Shown piece after piece: positions 38,878-46,890 of a stretch of DNA of 64,000 bases (positions within the stretch are counted from its first letter, which is position 1; the number at the start of each line of letters is the position of its first letter). The stretch is from Devosia nitrariae (GTDB taxonomy: Bacteria; Pseudomonadota; Alphaproteobacteria; Rhizobiales; Devosiaceae). Below the pieces are notes generated by a model. The model ran no database searches. It had not been told where the DNA came from and worked only from the letters and a program-made list of their open reading frames with translations. The stretch is from assembly GCF_030160115.1 (NCBI RefSeq), contig NZ_BSNS01000024.1, forward strand, positions 434,001-498,000, read 5' to 3'. The position numbers and the translations under genes were made by a program.

Positions 38878-39687
38878 ATGACGGACATCCTTAAACAGAT
38901 CGAGGCCTACAAGCGCGAGGAGATCGCTGCGGCCAAATCCATGCGCCCCTGGGCCGAAGTGGTGGCGCAGGCGCATGACCAGACGCCGCCGCGCGGTTTC
39001 GTCAAGGCGATCAAGGCCAAGCGGGCGGCAGACGACTATGCGCTCATCGCCGAGGTCAAGAAGGCCAGTCCTTCCAAGGGACTGATCCGGCCGGATTTCA
39101 ACCCGGCCGAGATCGCACGCTGCTACGAGCTGGCGGGCGCCGCGTGCCTCTCGGTTCTCACCGACAGGCCCTCGTTCCAGGGATCGCCGAGCTATCTGAT
39201 CGAGGCGCGTGCGGCCACGCAGCTGCCTGTCCTGCGCAAGGATTTCATGTTCGAGACCTACCAGGTCGCCGAGGCGCGTGCCTGGGGCGCGGACTGCATC
39301 CTCATCATCCTGGCGGCGGTGGGCGACGATGCTGCCCGCTACCTGCTCGATGCGGCAGAGGAATGGGGCATGGACGCACTGGTTGAGGTGCACGACCAAC
39401 TCGAGCTCGACCGGGCCTTGGCGCTCGACGCCAGGTTCATCGGTATCAACAACCGGAACCTGAGGACGTTCGAGACGCGGCTCGAAACCTCCATCGACCT
39501 CGCCGTCGGCGTTCCGGCAGGAACGCTTCTCGTTTCCGAGAGCGGTATCATGAACCACGAGCACCTGCGCACCCTCGAGAAGGAAGCCGGGATCGGCGTC
39601 TTCCTCGTCGGGGAGAGCCTGATGCGGCAGCCTGACGTCGTGGCAGCCACCCGCGCGCTGCTCGTGGGCGAGAAAGTCCCAGGCTGA
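38878..39687 (+). CDS. trpC: Indole-3-glycerol phosphate synthase
   Basis: 269-aa TIM-barrel enzyme. The substrate-binding motif is LIAEVKKASPSKGLIRPDFNP, followed by the catalytic-Lys segment LRKDFMFETYQVAEARAWGADCILII and IGINNRNLRTF. It is the single-domain form, not fused to TrpF. The stop overlaps the moaC start by one base, so the trp genes are coupled to molybdopterin genes, a usual order in alphaproteobacteria. Confidence 0.97.
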   Translation: MTDILKQIEAYKREEIAAAKSMRPWAEVVAQAHDQTPPRGFVKAIKAKRAADDYALIAEVKKASPSKGLIRPDFNPAEIARCYELAGAACLSVLTDRPSFQGSPSYLIEARAATQLPVLRKDFMFETYQVAEARAWGADCILIILAAVGDDAARYLLDAAEEWGMDALVEVHDQLELDRALALDARFIGINNRNLRTFETRLETSIDLAVGVPAGTLLVSESGIMNHEHLRTLEKEAGIGVFLVGESLMRQPDVVAATRALLVGEKVPG

Positions 39688-40172
39688 TGACCGCGCCCAC
39701 GCTCACCCACCTCGATGAGCGCGGGCAGGCGCATATCGTCGACATCGGCGAAAAGTCGGCAACGCGCCGGCGGGCAGTGGCTGAGGCGTTCGTCATCGCC
39801 GAAAGCGCGACCATTACCGCCATCACCGGCGGGACTCTCAAGAAGGGCGACGCGCTGGCCGTGGCGCGAATCGCCGGCATCATGGCGGCCAAGAAGACCG
39901 CCGAGCTCATCCCGCTTTGCCATCCGATCGCTCTCACCAAGGTGACGGTCGAGATCGAGCCGACTGAAGAAGCAAACAGCCTGCACGTCGTTGCGACGGC
40001 CGAGACGGTCGGGCAGACAGGGGTCGAGATGGAGGCCCTGACCGCCGCTTCGATCGCTGCCCTGACGCTCTACGACATGGCAAAGGCCATCGATCGGGCG
40101 ATCACCATCACCGATTTGCGGCTCGTCGAGAAGAGCGGCGGCAAGTCGGGCGATTTCGTGCGCACGCCATGA
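39687..40172 (+). CDS. moaC: Cyclic pyranopterin monophosphate synthase
   Basis: 161-aa enzyme of molybdopterin synthesis that forms cyclic pyranopterin monophosphate. The active-site segments LIPLCHPIALTKVTVEI and GVEMEALTAASIAALTLYDMAKAID are fully conserved. It overlaps trpC by one base and moeA by 4 bases, indicating one polycistronic message. Confidence 0.97.
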   Translation: MTAPTLTHLDERGQAHIVDIGEKSATRRRAVAEAFVIAESATITAITGGTLKKGDALAVARIAGIMAAKKTAELIPLCHPIALTKVTVEIEPTEEANSLHVVATAETVGQTGVEMEALTAASIAALTLYDMAKAIDRAITITDLRLVEKSGGKSGDFVRTP

Positions 40173-41377
40173 GCCTGTTACCGGTCGACGAGGCCCTGAC
40201 GCGGATCCTTGCCCGCGTGCCGCAAGCGCGGGGTGAGACGTTGGCGCTGGCCGAGGCGAACGGGAGGGTTCTGGCCGCCCCGCTCATTGCCGGTCACAAC
40301 CAGCCGCCATTCGATGCCAGCGCCATGGATGGCTATGCGGTGCGCGCGGCCGACATCGTCGAGGGCCACGCGCTCGAAGTGATCGGGGTTTCACAAGCCG
40401 GGGCCGGCTACGAAGGCGCCGTCGGACGCGGTCAATGCGTGCGCATCTTCACCGGCGCGCCGGTACCTTCCGGGGCGGATGCGGTCATCATGCAGGAGGA
40501 AGCGCAAGTCGACGGGCGACTGGTGCGGTTCAGCGAGCGGCCGAGACCCGGGCGCAGCATCAGGCCCCTTGGCAATGACTTTGCCGCCGGACAGACGCTG
40601 CTGCCGGCCGGAACACTGATGACCCCCTTTGCCCTGGCGATGGCAGCAGCGGCCAACAACCCGGCGCTCATCGTGGCCGAGCGGCCGCGGATTGCGGTGC
40701 TGGCGACGGGTGACGAACTGGTCCTGCCGGGAACGCCGCTTGCACCGGGGCAGATCGTTGCTTCCAACAGTTATGGCCTCGTCCCCCTGCTCTCGCCCTA
40801 CGCCCGCGAGATTTCGGACTACGGCATCGTCGGCGACGACCGAGCTGCACTCGCCACCCGACTGGAAGCGATCTTCAGTTCGCAAGCCGACATGCTGGTG
40901 ACGACCGGCGGGGCAAGCGTTGGAGACCGCGACATCGTCCAGGAGGTGCTCACCTCGCTCGGAGTCACCGTCGATTTCTGGCGGATCAACATGCGACCGG
41001 GCAAGCCCCTGATGTTCGGCACGCGCGGCAAGACTCTGGTCTTCGGACTGCCGGGCAATCCAGTCTCGGCAATGGTCACGGCGAGTGTCTTCATCAAGCC
41101 GGCACTGCGCAGGTGGCTGGGTCTCGCCGATCCGCGCGGCCCCGCGCTCCGCCTGCCGCTCGCTGCCCCTACCCCGCCCAATGGCGCGCGGCGCCATTTC
41201 ATGCGAGCGAATCTGACGATGTTTGAGGACCGGTCGTTGGTGATGCCCATCAGCGAGACCGACAGCGGGCATACCTCGTCCCTCGCTAAAGCCGATGTGC
41301 TGATCGTCCAGAGCGAGAACGATCCGGGCCAGCCGGCCGGGGCGATTGTCGACGTCGTGCTCCTCGCCGGCTTCTGA
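40169..41377 (+). CDS. moeA: Molybdopterin molybdenumtransferase
   Basis: 402-aa enzyme that inserts molybdenum into molybdopterin-AMP. The MoeA signatures are NQPPFDASAMDGYAVRAADI, GRCVRIFTGAPVPSGADAVIMQEE-type segment, the MPT-binding TTGGASVGDRDIV and GLPGNPVSAMVT. The length is typical for a stand-alone MoeA. It overlaps moaC by 4 bases. A 112-base spacer with two SOS boxes separates it from lexA. Confidence 0.96.
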   Translation: MSLLPVDEALTRILARVPQARGETLALAEANGRVLAAPLIAGHNQPPFDASAMDGYAVRAADIVEGHALEVIGVSQAGAGYEGAVGRGQCVRIFTGAPVPSGADAVIMQEEAQVDGRLVRFSERPRPGRSIRPLGNDFAAGQTLLPAGTLMTPFALAMAAAANNPALIVAERPRIAVLATGDELVLPGTPLAPGQIVASNSYGLVPLLSPYAREISDYGIVGDDRAALATRLEAIFSSQADMLVTTGGASVGDRDIVQEVLTSLGVTVDFWRINMRPGKPLMFGTRGKTLVFGLPGNPVSAMVTASVFIKPALRRWLGLADPRGPALRLPLAAPTPPNGARRHFMRANLTMFEDRSLVMPISETDSGHTSSLAKADVLIVQSENDPGQPAGAIVDVVLLAGF

Positions 41378-41427
41378 CAAAGCTTCAAAACTTGCGCTGG
41401 TAACGTGATATTCACGCCTCTATTGCA

Positions 41428-41442
41428 GAACATAACTGGAAC
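41428..41442 (+). promoter_or_regulatory. LexA box 1 upstream of lexA (GAAC-N7-GAAC)
   Basis: GAAC ATAACTG GAAC is a perfect match to the alphaproteobacterial SOS operator (direct repeat with 7-base spacing), 48 bases before the lexA start. It predicts autorepression of lexA. Confidence 0.85.
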
Positions 41443-41452
41443 ACGTACTATC

Positions 41453-41467
41453 GTTCAGTCTTTGTTC
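41453..41467 (+). promoter_or_regulatory. LexA box 2 upstream of lexA (GTTC-N7-GTTC)
   Basis: GTTC AGTCTTT GTTC is a second perfect match in the opposite orientation, 10 bases after box 1 and 22 bases before the start. Together the boxes predict strong cooperative autoregulation. Confidence 0.85.
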
Positions 41468-41489
41468 TGATTCCGGCCGAGGGGCAATC

Positions 41490-42209
41490 ATGCTGACGCG
41501 CAAACAACACGAGCTCTTGATGTTCATCCACGAACGGATGAAGGAAAGCGGCATACCTCCCTCGTTCGACGAGATGAAGGAAGCGCTCGACCTGGCATCG
41601 AAGTCGGGCATCCACCGGCTGATCACGGCGCTCGAGGAGCGCGGCTTCATCCGACGCCTGCCCAACCGGGCGCGGGCGCTCGAGGTGGTGAAGCTGCCCG
41701 ACTCGATGAATCCCTCGCTCGGCGGGCGCAAGGCACGGTTCGAGCCCAGCGTCATCGAGGGCAATCTTGGCCGTGTCGCCACACCTCCGCCGCGTGCAGA
41801 GGCAGCCAACGAGAGTGATTCCGGACGGCCGGTATCGGTGCCTGTGATGGGCCGCATCGCGGCCGGCGTCCCGATCGAAGCGATCCAGACCCATTCCCAC
41901 ACCATCGCCGTGCCGCCCGAGATGCTGGGCGTTGGCGAGCATTTCGCCCTCGAGGTGCGCGGGGATTCGATGATCGAAGCCGGCATTTTCGACGGCGATA
42001 CGGTGCTGATCAAGAAGCAGGACACCGCCGGTACTGGGGATATCGTCGTCGCCCTCGTCGACGACGAGGAAGCAACCTTGAAGCGCCTGCGCCGCCGCGG
42101 CAACTCCATTGCCCTCGAAGCAGCCAACCCCGCCTATGAGACCCGCATCTTCGGGCCCGAACGGGTCAAGGTGCAGGGCCGGTTGATCGGCCTCCTGCGC
42201 AAATATTGA
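41490..42209 (+). CDS. lexA: SOS repressor LexA
   Basis: 239-aa repressor of the DNA-damage response. The N-terminal winged helix (MLTRKQHELLMFIHERMKES, KSGIHRLITALEERGFIRRL) is followed by the self-cleavage domain: cleavage site A125-G126 in GRIAAGVPIEA, nucleophile Ser160 in GDSMIEAG and Lys198 in ATLKRL. Full length. Two LexA boxes precede it and a strong terminator follows it. Confidence 0.98.
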   Translation: MLTRKQHELLMFIHERMKESGIPPSFDEMKEALDLASKSGIHRLITALEERGFIRRLPNRARALEVVKLPDSMNPSLGGRKARFEPSVIEGNLGRVATPPPRAEAANESDSGRPVSVPVMGRIAAGVPIEAIQTHSHTIAVPPEMLGVGEHFALEVRGDSMIEAGIFDGDTVLIKKQDTAGTGDIVVALVDDEEATLKRLRRRGNSIALEAANPAYETRIFGPERVKVQGRLIGLLRKY

Positions 42210-42236
42210 TGGACCCGGCATACCTTGGACAGTGAC

Positions 42237-42266
42237 AAAGGCCCGCCGTCTGGCGGGCCTTTTGTT
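42237..42266 (+). terminator. Intrinsic terminator after lexA
   Basis: AAAGGCCCGCC and GGCGGGCCTTT form an 11-bp perfect stem with a 4-base loop, followed by TTGTTCT. It lies between the convergent lexA and ilvD-like gene and may act on both. Confidence 0.85.
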
Positions 42267-42281
42267 CTCATGCCGCGGCGA

Positions 42282-44111
42282 TCAGTGGTTGTCGCGCGGC
42301 ACACCCCGAGTCTGGGCGATGCGCTGATAAGCGACAGCGGGCTTGAGGACCGCACCATTGCCGAGCTGATCAACGATGCCACGCTGGATTTCCTGCCAGG
42401 GAGTCTGGTGGTCAGGGAACTTATATCCCCCAGCTTCGGCCAGTTCCTGGCGACGACGAGCGATTTCCTCGTCGGAGATGAGGATGTTCGCCTCGCCTTT
42501 GTTGAGGTCGATCCGTACGCGGTCGCCGGTCCTGAGCACCGCAAGGTTGCCGCCTGCGGCCGCTTCCGGCGAGGCGTTGAGGATGGAGGGTGAGCCGGAC
42601 GTGCCCGACTGGCGACCGTCGCCGATGCAGGCAAGCGCGGAGACGCCCTTTTTGATGAGATAGTCAGGCGGGCGCATATTGACCACCTCGGCGGCACCGG
42701 GATAGCCGATGGGACCTGCCCCGCGCATGAACAGCAGCGTGTGTTCGTCGATGTCGAGTGACGGGTCGTCGATGCGGTGGTGGTAGTCTTCCGGCCCGTC
42801 GAAGACCACTGCCTTGCCCTCGAAGGCATTCGGGTCGTTCGGATCAGACAGGTACCGCTCGCGGAATTCCGGGCTGACAACGCTGGTCTTCATGATTGCA
42901 TTGTCGAAGAGGTTGCCGCGCAGCACGATGAAGCCGGCCTCCTGCTTCAGGGGATCGGCGAAGGAGCGGATGACTTTGGGATCCTGAATGTGCGATTCGC
43001 GGCAGTTGTCGCCCATGGACTTGCCGTTGACGGTCGGCGCATCTTCGTGGATCAGCCCCTGCTTCATCAGCTCGTTGACGACGGCCGGCACTCCGCCGGC
43101 GTGGTAGTAGTCCTCGCCCAGATATTCGCCGGCGGGCTGCAGATTGACGAGTAGCGGCACCTTGTGGCCATGCGCCTGCCAGTCATCGATCGAGAGCTCG
43201 ACGCCGATGTGGCGGGCGATGGCGTTGATGTGGATGGGGGCGTTGGTCGAACCCCCGATAGCCGAATTGACGACGATCGCGTTGAGGAAATTTTCCTTGG
43301 TCAGGATATCGGACGGCTTCAGGTCCTCGTGCACCATCTCGACGATGCGCTTGCCGGTGCGATACGAAATCTCCTGGCGGTCGCGATAAGGCGCGGGAAT
43401 GGCGGCGGACCCGGGCAGCTGCATGCCGAGCGCCTCGGCCAGGGAGTTCATGGTCGTTGCCGTGCCCATGGTGTTGCAGTAGCCGGTCGAGGGCGCCGAG
43501 GAGGCGACGAGCTCGATGAACTGTTCGTAACCGATCTCGCCGGCGGCCATCATCTGGCGCGCCTTCCACACGATCGTGCCCGAGCCGGTGCGCTCGCCGC
43601 GGTGCCAGCCGTTGAGCATGGGGCCGACCGAAAGGGCGATGGCGGGGATATTGACGGTGGCAGCGCCCATCAGCATGGCAGGCGTGGTCTTGTCGCAGCC
43701 GATGGTCAAGACCACTCCGTCGAGCGGATAACCGTAGAGCACCTCGACAAGGCCGAGATAGGCAAGGTTCCGGTCGAGCCCGGCCGTCGGACGTTTGCCC
43801 GTCTCCTGGATGGGGTGCACCGGAAATTCGATGGCGATGCCGCCCGCTTCGCGGATGCCCTCCCGCACACGTTCGGCAAGCACGATGTGGTGACGGTTGC
43901 AGGGCGAAAGGTCCGAGCCGGTCTGGGCGATGCCGATGATGGGCTTGCCGGACTGCAACTCCTCGCGCGAGACCCCATAGTTCATGTAGCGCTCGAGGTA
44001 GAGCGCGGTCATGTCCGGATTGTCCGGATTATCGAACCAGGCGCGCGAGCGCAGCTTTTTGGGCGCAACCGATTGTCCGTTCGCGGGAACGTCGGCCTTG
44101 CTTGCAGTCAT
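42282..44111 (-). CDS. IlvD/Edd family sugar-acid dehydratase
   Basis: 609-aa Fe-S dehydratase of the IlvD/Edd family. Cluster cysteines are in SPCNRHH, TIGCDKTTPAML and GYCNTMGTATTMNSLAEALGM; other motifs are SAIGGSTNAPIHINAIARHIG and GMKGP-like QSGTSGSPSILNASPEAA. The N-terminal RSRAWFDNPDNPDMTALYLE resembles the aldonate (arabinonate, galactonate, xylonate) branch rather than dihydroxyacid dehydratase. With the adjacent kinase, aldolase and lactonase, a D-galactonate or L-arabinonate dehydratase is likely. It is divergent from dgoK. GAGG precedes the ATG at 44111. Confidence 0.88.
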   Translation of the reverse strand: MTASKADVPANGQSVAPKKLRSRAWFDNPDNPDMTALYLERYMNYGVSREELQSGKPIIGIAQTGSDLSPCNRHHIVLAERVREGIREAGGIAIEFPVHPIQETGKRPTAGLDRNLAYLGLVEVLYGYPLDGVVLTIGCDKTTPAMLMGAATVNIPAIALSVGPMLNGWHRGERTGSGTIVWKARQMMAAGEIGYEQFIELVASSAPSTGYCNTMGTATTMNSLAEALGMQLPGSAAIPAPYRDRQEISYRTGKRIVEMVHEDLKPSDILTKENFLNAIVVNSAIGGSTNAPIHINAIARHIGVELSIDDWQAHGHKVPLLVNLQPAGEYLGEDYYHAGGVPAVVNELMKQGLIHEDAPTVNGKSMGDNCRESHIQDPKVIRSFADPLKQEAGFIVLRGNLFDNAIMKTSVVSPEFRERYLSDPNDPNAFEGKAVVFDGPEDYHHRIDDPSLDIDEHTLLFMRGAGPIGYPGAAEVVNMRPPDYLIKKGVSALACIGDGRQSGTSGSPSILNASPEAAAGGNLAVLRTGDRVRIDLNKGEANILISDEEIARRRQELAEAGGYKFPDHQTPWQEIQRGIVDQLGNGAVLKPAVAYQRIAQTRGVPRDNH

Positions 44112-44219
44112 CGGAAATACCTCGCATCGTGCCGCCAGGATGCGGCAAGCTCCTCAAAACAGGCTCTTCTAGCCCGGTCACGGGCCTCAGGGAAACAGAA
44201 TTCGTTGCGAATTTCAAAG

Positions 44220-44232
44220 TTTGCGATGCAAA
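44220..44232. promoter_or_regulatory. Inverted repeat in the ilvD-like/dgoK divergent region
   Basis: TTTGC-GAT-GCAAA is a perfect 5-bp dyad in the AT-richer half of the 266-base divergent spacer, with TTCG-TTG-CGAA just before it (44202-44212). They are possible operator sites for a regulator of the sugar-acid genes; no regulator gene is next to them. Confidence 0.35.
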
Positions 44233-44266
44233 TCCAAAAATCGGGTTTGCACCGGTCGCTGAAACT

Positions 44267-44291
44267 CATGCCGCTGGCGGCCAGCGGCATG
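44267..44291. promoter_or_regulatory. Perfect 11-bp inverted repeat between the ilvD-like gene and dgoK
   Basis: CATGCCGCTGG and CCAGCGGCATG flank a 3-base centre. It lies 87 bases before dgoK, in the promoter side of both divergent genes. No T-run follows, so it is more likely an operator or a stable 5'-leader hairpin than a terminator. Confidence 0.45.
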
Positions 44292-44377
44292 AACAGTAAC
44301 AATCTTGGACCGATTCGCACGGATCGGTTATGTGGTGTTGCAGCCTGCGGCGGGTGCCTGGGGCGACGGGGGAACGA

Positions 44378-45307
44378 GTGAGTACGGCAACGAGTTGGAT
44401 TGCGGTCGACTGGGGTACGTCGAACCTGCGGGCCTGGGGCGTCGGGCTGAATGGCGAGGTGACATTCGCGGCAAGTTCCGACAAGGGCATGGGTCGGCTC
44501 GAGCGCGACCAGTTTCCGGCGGCCCTTACCGAAGTCATCGAAGCAGGCGGGTCGAAGGCCAATGAGCCGGCCGAGGTGCTGATCACCGGCATGGCTGGCG
44601 CGCGGCAAGGCTGGATGGAGGCCCCCTATCTGGACGCTCCCACGGACCTGCGTGGGCTTGCCGCCGGCGCCGTTTCACCGACCGTGCCCGAAAGCGCGCT
44701 TTCCGTACGCATCCTGCCGGGTGCCTGCCAGAAAACGCCCTGTGCCGAAAATGTCATGCGCGGCGAGGAAACCCAACTCCTGGGGCTCAGCCGCCTCCTG
44801 CCCGGTTTTTCCGGTGTCGTGTGCATGCCCGGCACCCACTCCAAATGGGCCGTGCTCGAGGGTGTGCGCCTTGAAAAATTCGCGACGGCCATGACCGGGG
44901 AGCTCTACGAGGTTCTGCGCCAGCATTCGGTGCTTCGCCACTCGCTCAACGGAGACGTCAACGGACCGGGACGCGCCGACGGTTTTCGTGCCGGGCTCGA
45001 AACCGGGCTTGCGCGGCCTGACGTCCTCACGGGGAATCTGTTTACCGTGCGGGCAGCTTCGCTGCTTTCGGGCAGGCAAGCGGATTGGTGCGGCGGCTAT
45101 CTCTCCGGCCTTTTGATCGGCAGCGAAGTCGGCGGCCGTAGGGATTGGATCGGCGACGAGGAGGTGCCGCTCATCGGCTCGCCGGACCTGTGCGCTCTCT
45201 ATGCCGAAGCGATCGCGAGCATCGGCGGCAGGACCCGCACGATTGACGCCACCGAGGCGACCCTTGCCGGTCTTAAGGCCGCGCGTGAATTCGACAGTCA
45301 ATCCTGA
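44378..45307 (+). CDS. dgoK: 2-dehydro-3-deoxygalactonokinase
   Basis: 309-aa sugar kinase that phosphorylates 2-keto-3-deoxy-galactonate. The ASKHA N-terminal motif is WIAVDWGTSNLRAWGV, followed by TGMAGARQGW, the VVCMPGTHSKWAVLE segment and SGLLIGSEVG. The GTG at 44378 is used, with GGGGGAA upstream; an ATG frame start 48 bases earlier is in the leader. KDPGal aldolase follows, which supports the galactonate route. Confidence 0.9.
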   Translation: MSTATSWIAVDWGTSNLRAWGVGLNGEVTFAASSDKGMGRLERDQFPAALTEVIEAGGSKANEPAEVLITGMAGARQGWMEAPYLDAPTDLRGLAAGAVSPTVPESALSVRILPGACQKTPCAENVMRGEETQLLGLSRLLPGFSGVVCMPGTHSKWAVLEGVRLEKFATAMTGELYEVLRQHSVLRHSLNGDVNGPGRADGFRAGLETGLARPDVLTGNLFTVRAASLLSGRQADWCGGYLSGLLIGSEVGGRRDWIGDEEVPLIGSPDLCALYAEAIASIGGRTRTIDATEATLAGLKAAREFDSQS

Positions 45308-45332
45308 GAACGACCTGACCATGTTTGTTTGC

Positions 45333-45383
45333 AGCGTTTTCGACCCGAAGAAGTGGCTGCCGCTTTTTCCGACAACGCTTTAG
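45333..45383. repeat. Rhizobiales-type intergenic mosaic element, half copy
   Basis: AGCGTTTTCGACCCGAAGAAGTGG and CGACAACGCTTT mirror each other over 51 bases between dgoK and the aldolase gene, matching the second module of the copies at 12256, 30348 and 52129. It is inside an operon, so it may act on processing of the message. Confidence 0.5.
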
Positions 45384-45396
45384 GAACGGAGCGCCC

Positions 45397-46011
45397 ATGT
45401 CCGACCACCGTCATATCATCGCTATCCTGCGCGGCATCACCCCGCAGGAGACTATCCCGGCATGCGAGGCCCTGATCGAGGCCGGCATCACGATGATCGA
45501 GGTCCCGCTCAACTCGCCTGAGGCATTGACCAGCATCGCTCTGGCCTCAAACGCCCTCAATGATCGGGCGACCATCGGCGCGGGAACGGTGCTGAGCAAG
45601 AAACAGGTGCGCGCCGTGGCCGAGGCGGGAGGCATTTTCATCGTTTCACCCGACACCAACAAGTCGGTGATCGAGGAGACGGTCGCTGCGGGTCTTGGCT
45701 CCTATCCCGGCGTCTTTACACCGAGCGATGCGTTTCGCGCGATCAGGGCGGGCGCGACGGGCCTCAAATTCTTCCCGGCCGAAGTGCTGGGCCCCAAGGG
45801 TATCAAGGCCATGAAAGCCGTTCTGCCGTCCGAGGTGCCGGTCTATGCGGTCGGCGGAGCGGCACCCGACAATTTTTCCGAGTACTTCGCGGCAGGCTGT
45901 ACCGGCTTCGGGCTTGGCAGTTATCTCTACAAGCCCGGCACGAGCGCCGCAGACATAAGAGAGCGAGCAGCGGCGGCGGTTGCCGCTTATGATTTGGGAG
46001 CGGGATCATGA
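45397..46011 (+). CDS. dgoA: 2-dehydro-3-deoxy-6-phosphogalactonate aldolase
   Basis: 204-aa class I aldolase that splits KDPGal into pyruvate and glyceraldehyde-3-phosphate. Motifs: IIAILRGITPQE, MIEVPLNSPEAL, TIGAGTVLSKKQV and the Schiff-base Lys in ATGLKFFPAE. The start MSDHRH at 45397 has GGAACGGAG upstream. Its stop overlaps the SMP-30 gene start by 4 bases. Confidence 0.92.
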   Translation: MSDHRHIIAILRGITPQETIPACEALIEAGITMIEVPLNSPEALTSIALASNALNDRATIGAGTVLSKKQVRAVAEAGGIFIVSPDTNKSVIEETVAAGLGSYPGVFTPSDAFRAIRAGATGLKFFPAEVLGPKGIKAMKAVLPSEVPVYAVGGAAPDNFSEYFAAGCTGFGLGSYLYKPGTSAADIRERAAAAVAAYDLGAGS

Positions 46012-46883
46012 CGTTGACGGCGGAACTGCTTGTCGATTGCCGGTGCGAACTTGGGGAAGGTCCGTTCTGGCACCCATTGCGGCACGAGCTCTTCTGGTTC
46101 GACATCAATGCGCGCCAGATGCTATCAGCGACCGCTTCGGGCTCGATGGTGCAGACCTGGACGTTCGATGAGGCGGTGTCGGCGGCGGCGGTGGTCGACT
46201 ACGACCGCCTGGCCCTCGCCACCGAGACGGGACTCAAACAGATGGATCTCACCAGCGGCCGGCAGGAACTGGTGATGCCGATCGAGGCGGAGGATGCCAG
46301 GACCCGCTCCAACGATAGCCGGGTCGACCGGACCGGCGGCTTCTGGATCGGCACGATGCGCAAGCAGGAGGACGAGCCGGGCGGTGCGGTCTACCGCTAC
46401 CGCGCGGGTGCACTGATGCCAATCCTCTCCGAAATCAAGATCCCAAACGCCATCTGCTTCTCGCCCGACGGGCGGACTGCCTATTTCAGCGATACGCCGA
46501 GCAAGCGCATCCTCAAATGCCCGACCGACGCCGAGTCCGGCTTGCCTCGCGGCGACTGGACGCTCTTTGCCGACGTCTCCGACCATCGCGGCTATCCGGA
46601 CGGAGCGGTGACCGATAGCGAGGGGTTCGTCTGGAATGCCCGTTGGGGCGGGAGTTGCGTCGTGCGCCACGCGCCCGATGGCGCCATTGACCGCGTCATA
46701 GAGCTGCCGGTCAGCCAGGTCACCTGCCCCGCCTTCGGTGGCCCCGACTACAAGACACTGTTCATTACCTCGGCGAGCAAAACCCTGAGTGCCGAGCAGT
46801 TGGCCAAAGAGCCGCGTGCCGGCAGCGTCTTCGCTGTCACGCTCGACGTACCGGGGTTGCCCGAGCCCGCCATCTTACTCTAG
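46008..46883 (+). CDS. SMP-30/gluconolactonase family protein, probable sugar lactonase
   Basis: 291-aa six-bladed beta-propeller of the SMP-30/regucalcin/gluconolactonase family. Metal-binding residues are in CELGEGPFWHPLRHELFWFDI, RSNDSRVDRTGGFWIGTM and PNAICFSPDGRTAYFSDT. In this cluster it most likely opens galactono- or arabinonolactone to the acid for the neighbouring dehydratase. The ATG overlaps the aldolase stop by 4 bases. Ends 7 bases before the end of the convergent comEC. Confidence 0.87.
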   Translation: MTLTAELLVDCRCELGEGPFWHPLRHELFWFDINARQMLSATASGSMVQTWTFDEAVSAAAVVDYDRLALATETGLKQMDLTSGRQELVMPIEAEDARTRSNDSRVDRTGGFWIGTMRKQEDEPGGAVYRYRAGALMPILSEIKIPNAICFSPDGRTAYFSDTPSKRILKCPTDAESGLPRGDWTLFADVSDHRGYPDGAVTDSEGFVWNARWGGSCVVRHAPDGAIDRVIELPVSQVTCPAFGGPDYKTLFITSASKTLSAEQLAKEPRAGSVFAVTLDVPGLPEPAILL

Positions 46884-46890
46884 GCACGAT

